Below, piece by piece: positions 10,653 through 21,190 of a stretch of DNA of 64,000 nt (position 1 is its first letter; each line of letters begins with the position of its first letter). Source of the DNA: Sorex araneus (lineage: Eukaryota > Chordata > Mammalia > Eulipotyphla > Soricidae); the NCBI RefSeq assembly GCF_027595985.1, contig NC_073307.1:121871678-121935677 (forward strand), read 5' to 3'. The translations under genes and the position numbers were made by a program. The notes below the pieces were generated by a model. The model had not been told where the DNA came from. It made no database searches and was given only the letters and a program-made list of their open reading frames with translations.

Positions 10653-10785
10653 ATTCTCTTTTGTTTTCTCTCGTTCTCTCATGTTCTCTCTTGGTTTCTC
10701 TCTCTCTCCTGTTCTCCCTTGTTCTTTCTTGTTCCCTTTTGTTCTCTCTTTCTCTCCCTCCGCACCTCCCTCTCTCTCTCTTTCA
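10580..10785. repeat. (TC)n microsatellite with degenerate flank
   Basis: A perfect TC run to about 10645 decays into TTCTCTC, TTGTTCTC and CTCCCTC units. It lies in the ZDHHC13 intron before the last exon. Confidence 0.95.
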
Positions 10786-11339
10786 AAAAATTAGATAGTG
10801 ATTTCTGCCAAGATTTTCAGGTTGGCTCTGTGCTACCAGAAATTCTTTTAAGCCAATGGTTAAGTGTCATAAAGAAGCTAGTTTTTCAGGTCTGGGTCTG
10901 TTGCTTCCCAGAACACTGATTGTATGAAATTTATTCTCAGTCGAAAATGAAGGTGTTTGTAGGGAGGCTGTCATCTTAGGGTATGTTACAATTAGGCTTT
11001 GAAGCTTATCTTCTTGTCACATATCAGTCTTGGAGACTGGGAGTGCTGCAGAGGTGACCCAGAGCTCTCGGGGGAGTTGAGCACCGTTGCCTATCTCATG
11101 AGCAGTCTATTTTAAAGCACACTGGTGGTACAAGATGAAATTGTTAGGCTGTTTGACAGGAAAATCAGAGCTTAGAATATGACTGTGATGTGTGTTCAGA
11201 GAGGAGAGAAATTGATGTAATTGGGAAGAGATGGTGAAAGTGATAGTAAAGAGTAATGTCAAGCTTGTGATTATTGTTTCTGACTAGCAGTGATACTCAG
11301 GTCTCTTTCTCGGTAATGTAACCAGAAGAATAAATATTT

Positions 11340-12290
11340 ATTCCACCCAAGTATGGAAATCGTTGTAATGAAAGCCAAACTTGAGCTGAGCCTTGAAAGA
11401 CATAGGGTGAAGCTTTAGGGAGAGGAAGGAAAGGCATTGCAAGTTTTAATAGGAAGTTTCTGTTGCTTTCCTGAGGATTCTTACTTAACAGCAGAATAGC
11501 ACAGTCATCTTCATGTCCAGGTGAGTTTTGATGAGTGTAAGGAAAGCAGGTTGAACACTTGAAAGATAGGGTATGTGCATAAAAATAATTGGAATAGATA
11601 GTATTGTTCCAGAATCTGATAGAAGAAGAAAAAAAAAAAGATGCCAGAGACTGTTATAGTAGGAATATTCTGAAGGGAAAGCAGACCTTAACTGTGGCCT
11701 TAGAACTGATAGGTTTTAAATGATCAGAGAGTAAAACAGGGCGTGTAGAGATAGTATAGCCAGTAAGGTGCTTGCCTTGCATGTTCCTGGCCTGGGTTTG
11801 CTCTTCAGTATCCCTAGAACACCATCAGGGGTGATTCCTGAGTGCAGAGCCAGGAGTCACCCTTCTCATGCATAACCAGGTATTAACCAAAAACAAAAAT
11901 TAAAAAAACACCCAAAAATACAGAAAGAGAGAGAGTGAGGGAAAGAGAGACGATGGGGGATGTAGATTCTAGGACTAAAAGAATAGCCTGTGCAGTTATG
12001 GACATGGGAAAACTGGAGCCTGAATCGCGGGAGCAGAGGTTGATAAAGATGAGTTTGGGGAGCGAACAACTGAGGAGCTGGATGGAGATTTATCATGTTG
12101 GATCTTAAATCAGAGATGAAAAGTGTGTATTTGAGGATCTGGCAGAGGATTGTGTTTAAGGAGTTTTGACTGGGAAGTGAGGAGCTCCTTATATGTGAAT
12201 ATAGAAGGACACACCTATCAGTATATATCTGTGTGGAAGATGAGTTGGAAGGAGTTGAAACAGACATTCAGTGAGCTTCTTAGAAGGTTT
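11340..12290 (-). repeat. Probable L2 fossil segments
   Basis: TTGAGCTGAGCCTTGAAAGA and later GGATGGAGAT...ATGTTGGATC pieces resemble the reverse complement of L2 (memory of the consensus). A SINE at 11740-11905 interrupts them. Divergence is high, so the extent is uncertain. Confidence 0.4.
11740..11905 (+). mobile_element. Shrew A-tailed SINE
   Basis: GTAGAGATAGTATAGCCAGT, GTGCTTGCCTTGCATG, GGGTTTGCTCTTCAG and GAGTGCAGAGCCAGGAGTCA in order, with an A-rich tail. Confidence 0.85.
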
Positions 12291-12363
12291 AGGGAAAAAA
12301 AAATATTGTTGATTATAGTTTTTTTCTAGTCTGAACTTTGAAATCATCAAAAACTATTTTAGG

Positions 12364-12547
12364 GGGACTGGAGTGATAGCACAGCGGGTAGGGCGTTTGC
12401 CTTGCATGCAGGTTCGATTCCCAGCATCCCATATGGTCCCCCAAGCACTGTCAGGAGTAATGCCTAAGTGCAGAGCCAGGAGTAACCCCTGTGCATCGCC
12501 GGGTGTGACCCAAAAACCAAACCAAAACAAAACAAAACAAAACAAAT
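12364..12547 (+). mobile_element. Shrew A-tailed SINE, fairly young
   Basis: GGACTGGAGTGATAGCACAG, GGTTCGATTCCCAGCATCCC and CGCCGGGTGTGACCC with an (AAAAC)n tail. Flanks CTATTTTAGG (12354-12363) and CTACTTTAGG (12548-12557) look like the target duplication. Confidence 0.93.
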
Positions 12548-12874
12548 CTACTTTAGGATAGTGTGAATGGAAAGAAACATATTGATGGCTATAACCGTTC
12601 TAGGAGGTGAAAGATCCAAAATGACCTTTCTAAGCAGCTACGTGGCTGAGCAGAAACTAGGAATCTCAAAATGGGAGTTCAGTTCCTAAAGTAGAGCTGA
12701 GCTTCCGTTTTAAGGTCCCATACACTGAAGTACTGTCATGGTCACCTCCGGACTCTGGCAGGCTCTTCAAAGGATGTTGTATATATAAATTCATAGTAAA
12801 TATTTATAGTTTGTATGAATGTCAGGAGCTAAACCGGAAATGTACTAAGATATGTTCTCTTCCTTTCTTGGCAG

Positions 12875-13013
12875 CCTTGGGTTTGTGCAGAACCTTGCAG
12901 ATTTCTTTCAGTGTGGCTGCTTTGGCTTGGTGAAGCCCTGTGTGGTAGACTGGACAACACAATACACCATGGTCATCCACCCAGCTAAAGAGAAAGTTCT
13001 TCGCTCAGTATAA
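12875..13013 (+). CDS. ZDHHC13: ZDHHC13 terminal coding exon with stop codon
   Basis: The exon starts after CTTTCTTGGCAG, completes the Asn codon and encodes [20 protein letters not shown], then [20 protein letters not shown] and VLRSV, ending with TAA at 13011-13013. The N-x-G-x-x-x-N and aromatic pattern is the C-terminal PaCCT-like segment of the DHHC family. It differs from the human tail at only a few residues by memory. Confidence 0.97.
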
Positions 13014-13455
13014 AGAAAAGCAGGCCAGAGTGCTCACCCCTTTGTATTTATGTTGATCCCTTGTGGTCTGCAAGTGCCGGGAAGGTTGAGATCACGTGAG
13101 GGCAAAGGAAAACACAGGTGGTTTTTAAAGCCAGTTGGTAAAAATGTTCTCGATAAAGGCATCACATTTTCTTAGATTAGCAGGATGGACTGTTCTGAAA
13201 ATCCTTGGCAGACATCTAAAAATATATATATTTTCACAAGAAAATGCAAGTTACTTTTTTTTAGATACTATTCCATAATTATGGCTAAAATGTAGTATTT
13301 TCATACTTTATTGGCTATTTCAAAAGTGTACTTTCAACTTGTAATTTTTGATAAATTATTTGTCTTTGTTTTGTCTATAAATATGTAAAAATAATATATT
13401 TAAATAGATGTACCTGTTTTGCTTTCACACGTATTAAAACATTTTTTTTTATAGT
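13014..13455 (+). other. ZDHHC13: ZDHHC13 3' UTR
   Basis: About 440 bases follow the stop codon. The tract is AT-rich and free of SINE or L1 sequence. It ends near an ATTAAA hexamer (13433-13438) followed by a T run and a TG-containing stretch. The exact cleavage site is inferred. Confidence 0.75.
13433..13438 (+). promoter_or_regulatory. ZDHHC13: ZDHHC13 poly(A) signal ATTAAA
   Basis: ATTAAA is the commonest variant of the AATAAA signal. It lies about 420 bases past the stop and is followed within 30 bases by a T-rich and GTGG-containing stretch suitable for CstF binding. No AATAAA occurs closer to the stop on this strand. Confidence 0.7.
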
Positions 13456-13678
13456 GGAGTCTTAGTTTCTGACACATAACACTTCTGGCCTTTTGAAATA
13501 AGAAAAGATCTACATAGGATACAAAGAAACTGATTCATAGTTTAAGTAATGAGTTGAGGTCACTATTAAGACCAAACAGCAAAATTTAATATACTTTTGT
13601 ATTTTAGAGAATTTAGAAAACTTTTTATTACCGTCAAAATGTTAGACTACTGTGATTATTATTATTATTATTCTCCTT

Positions 13679-13942
13679 TGTTGGACTGGAGCAATAGCAC
13701 AGCGGGTAGGGTGTTTGTTTGCCTTGCATGTGGCCAACCCGGATTCGATTCCTCCGTCCCTCCCAGAGAGCCCGGCGCAAGCTATCGAGAGTATCCCACC
13801 CTCACGGCAGAGCCTGGCAAGCTACTTGTGGCGTATTCGATATGCCAAAAAACAGTAACAATAAGTCTCACAATGGAGACGTTACTGGTGCCCGCTCGAG
13901 CAAATCGATGAACAACCAGATGACAATGCTACAGTACAGTGC
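13679..13942 (+). mobile_element. Long shrew SINE (non-A-tailed form), full length
   Basis: The tRNA head (GGACTGGAGCAATAGCACAG, GGATTCGATTCC) joins a body carrying two tandem units (GAGCCCGGCGCAAGCTA and GAGCCTGGCAAGCTAC), then ATATGCCAAAAAACAGTAAC, GGAGACGTTACTGGTGCCCG and CTCGAGCAAATCGATGAACA. It ends in ACAGTACAGTGC, not poly(A). A perfect 10-bp duplication, TATTCTCCTT, flanks it (13669-13678, 13943-13952). Confidence 0.95.
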
Positions 13943-13952
13943 TATTCTCCTT

Positions 13953-14875
13953 ATTGTGAAGGAAATGCGAATTCAGCTCTAACTCCTGATATTGATACGT
14001 GTCATATGTCATATACATCATGCACAAACATATTTTGTATTCTAACCATGATAATCTTTCATTTCTTAGGCTCAGTTTTCCCTTCTACAGAATCTTTGTA
14101 GACAGGGAAACTAACAAACTAAAGAAGTTTGTCTATTCTCTTCGGGCATTAAAATACTTAGGTGTGTTGGCCACTCTGGCTTCCAAATCACCTGGAACAC
14201 TGCCTGCCATTTATATTTGTCTAATAAGAATTCAATGAATGAACATAAGGTTTTTAAGCAGGACATGATGTGATCAGAATTGTGATTTGAAGATATTCTC
14301 ATTTGGGGAACAGAAGGAGTTTATCAAGTAATAAGTCACTTTTTCTCCCTTTCTTGCCATCCCTACCAAATAAATATTCTCAAACTGTAATCCCTAGGGC
14401 CTTAAGACAGGAATCATAGTAATGCTGTAGGAGCCTGGATTGTACTTGTTTAAAATTCCAAATCCCTACCTTGAACCTTCCCCACCACCATAGTTCAGTG
14501 CTTCTGATTGATATGTAACACAGTAATCACATTTTATTCATTTTTAAGTCATTCCACAAATATTTGAGCACCACACTAAGTCTTAGTAAACCATAAAATA
14601 TTTATTTGGACATACCAGTCATGAACTCTGCAGTCTAAAGGGGAAGCTAAGAAATAAAGCAATAGTACAATATAGATTATATTAAAAGCCATCAGAGGAG
14701 TATAATAAAATACCATTAGAGCTGAGAAGCTAAGGGAGAATTTCAGTGGGTATGATCAGGAACATGATAATGGACAAAGGGGCATGGGAAAAGTCTTTTG
14801 TTGATGAATAGTTTGTAAATAGGGAGTCAGGATTGAAAGGCCACTGCTATTATTTGTATTTTACTTGCCCCTCCC
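13953..14875. other. Intergenic, no feature recognised
   Basis: AT-rich unique-looking sequence between ZDHHC13 and CSRP3. No ORF, RNA gene or clear repeat was seen. Confidence 0.6.
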
Positions 14876-15010
14876 CCCTATTACCACCACCCCAGGGATC
14901 TTAGGCCTTGGGGCTATCACAGTCACCTGTACACATGTGGTGGCACTGAGCTCAGGGCTTCACACACCTCACTCTTGCCCTAAGTACAGAGTAAGCCACA
15001 AAGCCATCTT
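14876..15010 (-). mobile_element. Possible decayed SINE
   Basis: CTGAGCTCAGGGCTTCACAC and a C/A-rich left edge are reminiscent of a reversed shrew SINE, but no box motif survives. Confidence 0.3.
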
Positions 15011-15229
15011 CCATACTCCTTTTCTATTTTATGGTCTAAAGTAGTGGCTTTCCTCTGCTGACAGATGTAAAAAGGTTGAAAATGACTCTTGTAAAGTATT
15101 GTCAGACCTGATGCAGCCTTGGCTGTAGAACCGACTGGGTCTGTAGGAAATCTGAAATGAGGAACTTGGTGAAAGCTGGAAAGTCACATGGGATCTAGAG
15201 CTCCTGGGTTGTTGTGAACAGCAGGACGG

Positions 15230-15790
15230 AGCCGTTCCTTCCAGACTGTGAGCATCTCCTACTCCTCTCCACCCTTCCTCCCCCACACCGCAGTCAGGCT
15301 CTCACCCTTTGGCCCTCACAGCGACTGCTCTTGTCTGGCACACCCGTGTCCTCTGAGCTACTGAATTCAGTGGCCAGCCTGACCACAGCAAACCTATCAG
15401 CAGCATTTGACTGTTGGCCATTCTTGCTTGCACACCTACCTGACGTGGCCTCCGGGAGACTGCTCTTTGAATCCCTCCAGAGAGACTCAAGTCTCCTTTG
15501 CTCGGTTTCCTTCCCTCCCATGGGCCCTGTCCTTGAACTTCTTGCTCTTTATCTAGATTCACTTTTTCTTCCTTTGATAACCTCACCCAGTTGCATGATA
15601 TATATACTCTCTAATGCACCAATACACCCCATATTTTTACCTCCTGTTCAAACTTCTTGAATTTTAGACTGTACTTGACAAACCCACTTTTCATCTAATA
15701 AACATCTTAGACTTAGTATGTCCCAAAATTGAGCCTGAAACTTCTGTTTTCCACCCTGCCTTTGAACACTTGAGTGAAAATTAGCTAGAA
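15230..15790 (+). repeat. L2 LINE fossil (reverse-transcriptase region)
   Basis: The translation carries SLTTANLSAAFD, matching the L2 ORF2 motif around LSAAFD. Later DNA reads CATCTAATAAACATCTTAGACT TAGTATGTCCC, the region following the L2 catalytic domain by memory of the consensus. Frames are broken, so it is a dead remnant, not a gene. Confidence 0.7.
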
Positions 15791-16085
15791 TAAACAAAGC
15801 ATACAATAAATTCTAAAATAAAAGTTAAATATAAACAGCTCTGTTCTTTTGGTTCTTGGTCTACCTTTGATCTTTCCTATTTTGATTGATCAGAAAATCT
15901 GTTACTAAGGGCTAACATTTAGAATCTTCTTGATAACTTCTATTTTCTCACAATGCTCCAGGCTCATTTCCTTGAAAAATCCTCAGGAGTCCTTTAAAAT
16001 ATGTCCAGAATCGTTTCTGGCAGCTATTGTTGTTATAGTTCTGAGTTATTACCATCACCCCTGTCATGGGTTGCACACTTCTTTT

Positions 16086-16260
16086 TTTTCCGTTTGGTTT
16101 TGTTGACACAGCAGGCAATAGTCGGGCTATTCCTGGCTTCCTGGCTCTATGCTTAGGAGTGAACCCTGGTGGTGCTGGGGGACTATGTGTGGTACTGGGG
16201 ATTTGAGCCAGGGTTAGCCTCATGCAGGATTAACACTACCCTTATACTATCTCTTGGGCC
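16086..16260 (-). mobile_element. Shrew A-tailed SINE, diverged
   Basis: Reversed copy: a T-rich left end, then ATTCCTGGCTTCCTGGCTCT, GGTGGTGCTGGGGGACTATG, GGGGATTTGAGCCAGGGT and ACTATCTCTTGGGCCC. Confidence 0.8.
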
Positions 16261-16469
16261 CTTGCTTCCCTCTCACTATTCTACAAGCAGCCGCAGTGAG
16301 TCCTCTTTTCAAAAATGTTATTGTTAAGTGGATTATTTTTGTTCTTTATTTTCTCTCTTAAAAAAAAAAACAACTGGTATGCTTTTCTGACCCACTTTAG
16401 GATGGTAGGGATAAACCATTAATAGAGGTAAGTTTTAATAATTCAGTAGGCATGAAGTAAGGAAGATTT

Positions 16470-18024
16470 GAGAAGGGCAGTGTCTGTGATACCAGAGAAA
16501 CGAAGCAGCTGTGGATTCCTAATTAAGTTTGGGAAGGGACCTTCTTGCTGCTCCCTGATCCCACGGAAGGCTCACCTCCAACTGAAGTCACTGGGCCTAC
16601 TCTGGAACGGGAGGCAGAGCCCCTCCCTGCCGGGTGGGTTCCAACAGCCTTCACACCTGACCTGCACCATATTGGTCACAAAAGTGGCCACGTGACATAG
16701 CTTCTCAACAAATGACACGCTGTTCAAAGTTCCCCTTTCTGTGTCATTCTGTAAGGATAGGCAGAGAAGACAGAGTAATCTCCAGAGTCATCCCTCGGTA
16801 TCTTCCAGTGGGGGTAATTGCAAAGACTCACCCCTGCAGCACAGCAAGAACTCTAGAAGTCCATTGGGGAAAAAACATCCCACCATGTTCAATGAGAGAA
16901 AATAATATCACTGAGGACATAAACAATACCAGTAAAGTTTCAAACAGCATCTTTAGTGACATTGTAATGAGGATTTCCAGTGACTTCAAAGAAATGGTAG
17001 CACAGCGAGTCAGCAAAGCACAACAAAGTCTGAGCCAAAATGAAAAAAACTACAGTGAGAAGTAAAGAAATGAAGAACATGGTAGGTGATTTTAAAAAGT
17101 CAGCAGAAGCTCTGAAGAGCAGAATAACAAGCTGAGCAATAGATTGAGGAACTCCAAGGCGAGAAGGAGGAAACGGCTAGGAAACAGCAGAAGGTGGAAA
17201 ATGTCTGAAATAGTAATGAACAGCATACGAGAACAGTGGGATAAGTTCAAAAGGAAAAGCAAAAGAATCACCAGGGTCCCTGAAGAACAGGAAAGCAAAT
17301 GTGATGAAGAAAAATAGTTAAAGAAACTATCAATAAGAATGTCCCAGAGTTGAGGGGACACTCAAGATCCAAGAGACCAGGACAGTGGCAGTGAAAATAG
17401 GCCTAATTAGGAAAATTCCGAACACTCAAAATGACAAAATCCAAAGATAGAGATAGAATACTGAATATAGTAAGATCAAAAAAGGAACTTATATACAAAG
17501 GAAAGCCCGTTAAATCTACAGTAGATCTATCAAGTGAGAATCTAAGAAGAATATGGAAGGATAGAGTACAAAAACTCAATAAAATGAGCACCTCACCAAG
17601 AATACTCTATCCAGCTAGTTTATCATTCTGATTTGAAGGAACTCTACATGGAGAGGCAACAGTTTAGGGAATTCATAGCCTTGAAACCATATTTAGAAGA
17701 ACCATTAAAGGAGCTTCTTCAAAAGGCAAGAGAAACTTCCCATCATGTGGTATTGATTATGGCACTCACTAATGGTGCATCTGGGGGTCCTCTCCTAGAG
17801 TAAGAAAGGTTTAAAACAGGAATTCATCATCACAAATTGACTTTCAATGATTCATTTTCTGATAATTCTATTTGCCATTCCTTCAAGTTTTATTGGACTA
17901 AGTAATATGAAATGAATTTGTTATATGCCTGCCAAGGGGTAGGCTTGGGGTCGGGAGGGAACCTGGGGATATTGGTGGAGAGAAGGGGACATTGGTGGTC
18001 TGATTGGTGTCATAATGTTATATG
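16470..18024 (+). mobile_element. Half-L1-like element: L1 ORF1 remnant without ORF2
   Basis: From 16712 the frames hold a broken ORF1-like protein. One open stretch ends SSDFKEMVAQRVSKAQQSLS and continues as a helical, Lys/Glu-rich segment. At 17431-17631 comes LIYKGKPVKSTVDLSSENLR and later SPRILYPASLSF, which align with the C-terminal domain of L1 ORF1p (YKGKP..., ...PRISYPAKLSF). After a frameshift the tail reads MERQQFREFIALKPYLEEPL. Only about 250 bases then separate ORF1 from an L1 3' UTR-type stretch (GGGATATTGGTGGAGAGAAG, GGGGACATTGGTGG) with no reverse transcriptase. The region 16470-16710 may be its 5' UTR. Multiple stops and frameshifts make it inactive. Confidence 0.75.
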
Positions 18025-18248
18025 CCCAGCGGGTAGAGTGTTTGCCTTGCACGCATTCGACCTAGGTTCGATTCCTCCATCCCTCTCGAAGAGCCTGGCA
18101 AGCTACCGAGAGTATCCCACCCGCACAGCAAAGCCTGGCAAGCTACCTATGGCATATTCGATATGCCAAAAACAGTAAAAACAAATCTCACAATGGAGAT
18201 GTTACTGGTGCCCACTTGAGCAAATAGATGAACAACGGGATGACAGGA
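18025..18248 (+). mobile_element. Long shrew SINE, 5'-truncated
   Basis: Starts inside the A-box region (CCAGCGGGTAGAGTGTTTGC) and carries GGTTCGATTCCTCCATCCCT, both GAGCCTGGCAAGCTAC units, TTCGATATGCCAAAAACAGT and AACAACGGGATGACAGGA. It is embedded at the 3' end of the half-L1-like element and abuts the candidate LTR. Confidence 0.9.
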
Positions 18249-18249
18249 T

Positions 18250-19460
18250 TGTAGGAGAACATAGGGTTTGTCCTTTCAGCCTTGCTGCAGGGTGTAACCC
18301 ATCACAGTGCTTCCCGAGACACTCCATTCCTTTGTTTATCTGTAAACTCTTCTCTGCATCCTCCTTCCTAGTCAGTTAATCACCTTTTCCCTAATCAGAT
18401 TCGGTTATCTTTTAAGATCAGATCCTTCTAAGGACTCTGAATTTGTATTGTAAGTTAGTCCTTTCTGTATGGACACAGGAAGACAGTTAATATTATGCTT
18501 TTGTAACTTGGGAGTAGATTGACTCCAATAATACTTACTCCTGGGCTTTCTCGACTCAGTGGCCCTTAGTTCCTAACACCCCAAAAGCAGGGTTTCAATG
18601 AGGGACGGAATGGATCCAGGGCAAGCTGTGAGCTACCCTGGCATCGAAATGGGCCAGGTCAAAGCACCACAATACTCAACTACAAGTTGAGCACATGATC
18701 ATGGCCGATGCTGTCATGATCCAAAGGTAACAATGAGATTAGGACCCTGCTGGGGTAAGGAGGATTAACCTGGCCTGAGGACTGTGGTCTGGAATGTATA
18801 GTAGATGTCCTTAGGAAGAACCAAATTTTAAGGTTATATCTCTTACTGTGCTCATACAGAATGACATTGCCGGAAATATTAGAAGTAGATTTACTACAAC
18901 TATTTAAGTGGATTACTAGCTGAGGAAAGGAGAAAGTGACACACCCTTGTTTGGATCCCACCCTTGAATGGATCTCCTAGTAATCTTCTTAGGTGAGATT
19001 TTGTCCTTGAGGAATGGTCTTACCTCTTTGTTGGTGTATTAATGTTCCAACCTACCTTTGTGTTACCACCCTGTGTGATTGCTGGCTGTATAAACTAAGA
19101 CTGTAAGAGAATTAAGGGGGGAAGATACAAAAGTAGGGGGAACACACAGGACGGGAGAACATGAAAAAGCTTGGGAGAAGACATAGAAGCAGGGGAGACA
19201 CAGAAGCAGAGCACAAGGCAAAAGAAGTGAGAGTGAGCGGAGCTTGGGAGAGAGAGAAGTAGAGAGGAGAGAGAGAAAAGCAGAACGGGAACGGAGATTG
19301 GAATAAACTGCAACTAATACCGACCAGCCTGGCACTTGTTCCTTCCTTTGCCTGCCCATCTCCATCAGCCTCCCCGGGGTGGGGGAAGCGGCATGAGACT
19401 ACCGAACTCGGGCTACGGGAGAGATAGGACCCCTGGCCTCTTTTGTGAACACACAGGGAT
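18250..19460 (+). mobile_element. Candidate solo LTR of an endogenous retrovirus
   Basis: About 1.2 kb has the order expected of an LTR. It starts TGTAGGAGAACATAGGG, has a TATAAA box at 19089-19094, then a purine-rich stretch of about 200 bases, an AATAAA at 19302-19307 and a C/T-rich U5-like part ending near GTGAACACACA. No primer-binding site, gag, pol or env sequence follows, so it would be a solo LTR. The ends are approximate: GGAT/GGGAT at the borders is only a weak target duplication. The family is not identified. Confidence 0.5.
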
Positions 19461-19499
19461 GATTGTTCTATTATGAACAATTGTGTAAATCACAGTGTC

Positions 19500-20130
19500 T
19501 CAATAAACATTCCTGGAAAAAAAATTGTGGGGAAGAAGGGGAAACGGAAAAGGAGGTGAATGGGAGAGGAAGTCAAAGATGATTTTGAAATACTTGCACC
19601 TGAATGAGAGGGTAAGAATGCTATTTTGAGAAGGAAAACAATGTGGGATACTAAGTGATAAGTTTGTGGCTGGAGCCTACTGAGTTTGATGTACTTGCAG
19701 GCTATCCAGTGGAAACATCTAGAAAGAAGTTGGGGCACAGATGAGAGTCATCTGCAGAGATGAATTGTTTGCAAGAGAGGTTTTAAAAAAGTAAATGAGA
19801 AACAGAAGTTGATTTTCTGAAATGGAAGATCACTTCTCAAAAGAGACCAAAAGTGACAGCTAAAGCAAACTTTAACAACAGTCGTATGAAAGAAGAGGAG
19901 GGCAAAAACCAGACCTTATGGAAACTGGGTTTGGGGGAGCTTCTAGCAGAGGAGGAGACCTGTGGGAGGAGTATAATCAGGAGTATACCATGCTATTGAA
20001 GTCAAAGAAAATGAATTTCTAAAAGGACAGGGTCAGGGGTCAGGAGATTGAGAGGAACAACTGAGGTAAGACCATAGGAGGTGAGTGGGGTGGGTTGGAG
20101 CTAGGAGGAGACTCAAAAGCCAGATGCTAA
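19500..20130 (-). repeat. L2 LINE fossil
   Basis: GTCAAAGATGATTTTGAAAT, GAGTTTGATGTACTTGCAGG CTATCCAGTGGAAACATCTA and GAGAGTCATCTGCAGAG match, in order, the reverse complement of the L2 region after the RT domain (memory of the consensus). Confidence 0.6.
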
Positions 20131-20464
20131 GATATAGGACTAAATGGAACCTAGTCTTAAAGTATAGATCTGAAAGAAAAAGGGTAGTAGCTTGACTGAA
20201 AGGTTTGGTTTTAGTTTCACAGCCAAGGTAAATGGAATGTTTGTCAAAACCAAGGTAATGTGACCATTTGACACTCTTACCATAACTTTAGTTGTTTTCC
20301 TTAATATCTGTGTAGTCACACAAGGACAATACATTGGAATCACTTTCACCAATACCAAGCAAAATCCTGATGAAGCTCCTCATGAGTTAAATGGACCAGA
20401 CAGACACTGAACCCTGAGAAATGGCATGTTGGGGAGTTAGCACACGCAGTCTTTCAAGTGTATG

Positions 20465-20513
20465 TTATTCAAGTTCAATAACTTGAATAAGTTATTGATA
20501 AGTTATTGATAAC
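20465..20513. repeat. Short palindrome with tandem unit
   Basis: TTATTCAAG (20465-20473) and CTTGAATAA (20482-20490) are exact complements around an 8-base loop. Two copies of GTTATTGATA follow. Confidence 0.85.
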
Positions 20514-20622
20514 TTCAATAAGTCGGCATCCCCCAACCTATAGTGTGTTTTCCCTCTTGCCACCGTGCTTGTAGCTATGATCTTCCAACTGGGGTGGCAC
20601 ACCTTTTCACGTAGTAGTTTCA

Positions 20623-20801
20623 GGGGCTAGAGCAATAGTATGATGGGTCGAGTACTTGCCTTGCATGCAGCCAACCTGGGTTTGATCCCTGGCATCCCAT
20701 ATGGTCCACTGAATCCTGCCAGGAGTAATTCCTGAGTACAGAGCCTGGAGTAATACCTGAGCATTGCCGGGTGTGTCCCCCACCCTCAGCCCCCAAAAAA
20801 T
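20623..20801 (+). mobile_element. Shrew A-tailed SINE
   Basis: GGGGCTAGAGCAATAGTATG, GGGTTTGATCCCTGGCATCC, CCAGGAGTAATTCCTGAG and GCCGGGTGTGTCCCCC in order. Confidence 0.93.
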
Positions 20802-21040
20802 CAAATAGTCCCACCATTTCCTAGGGCCTTAGTGTCCACTGGTCTTTTACATCCACAGACATAGAAAAAGATCAAAGACCCTACTTGGTTTCATTGGCCA
20901 AACTGTCCTGTCAGTCAATGGTAGGAGAGACTGCATGATGTGATAGAGCAGTATGTCCAGAAATCAACAGGAAAGCATGAAATTGCTGAGCCTCAGTAAA
21001 GATTGCTTCCTGGCTTTGGGTTTTTTCTTTCTACTATTTT

Positions 21041-21190
21041 TTTTTTTTAGTTTGGGGCCACGCCTAGTCCAGGGCTTATTCCTGGCTCTGCTCTCATGAA
21101 TCATGCCTCGCAGGGCTCAGGGGACCCTATGGTGTGTCAGGAATCAAACCTAGGTCAGCCTGGTTCTGTGCTCTTTCTACATAAAGCCCT
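21041..21190 (-). mobile_element. Shrew A-tailed SINE
   Basis: Reversed: poly(T), GGGGCCACGCCTAGTCCAGG, TTCCTGGCTCTGCTCTCATG, GCTCAGGGGACCCTATGGTG and GGAATCAAACCTAGGTC. Confidence 0.88.

Larger units (their letters stand above)
10245..12874 (+). other. ZDHHC13: ZDHHC13 last intron (2.6 kb)
   Basis: Holds the TC tract, possible L2 fossils on the minus strand (11,340-12,290, weak) and SINEs at 11740 and 12364. I see no additional exon. Confidence 0.7.
415..13455 (+). other. ZDHHC13: ZDHHC13 gene, 3' half (exons for the last 211 residues plus 3' UTR)
   Basis: This is the 3' part of the gene for the ankyrin-repeat palmitoyltransferase ZDHHC13 (HIP14L), a multi-pass Golgi/ER enzyme that attaches palmitate to cysteines of substrate proteins. 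Six exons at 415-477, 1163-1256, 2749-2832, 7079-7236, 10147-10244 and 12875-13013 have AG acceptors and GT donors. Their phases match at every junction, and together they encode 211 residues with no stop. The order is a cysteine-rich domain with a DQHC motif, a membrane segment, a luminal loop, a second membrane segment, a TSHE stretch and a C-terminal tail ending KVLRSV. The ankyrin repeats and first membrane segments would lie upstream of base 1. By memory of the human protein (622 aa) the window starts near residue 412. CSRP3 lies downstream in convergent orientation, as in other mammals. Confidence 0.95.

Noticed and set aside
10278..10919. 213-codon open frame, the longest in the window
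   Set aside because: It starts just past a ZDHHC13 exon and runs through the (TC)n tract, giving a Ser-Leu repeat. No family motif and no splice evidence.
13679..13760. Possible tRNA gene (A and B boxes)
   Set aside because: The boxes belong to the SINE head. No cloverleaf with paired acceptor stem is present, and dozens of copies share it.
15214..15660. 148-codon open frame as a new gene
   Set aside because: Its LSAAFD segment and the DNA order mark it as a decayed L2 reverse-transcriptase remnant.
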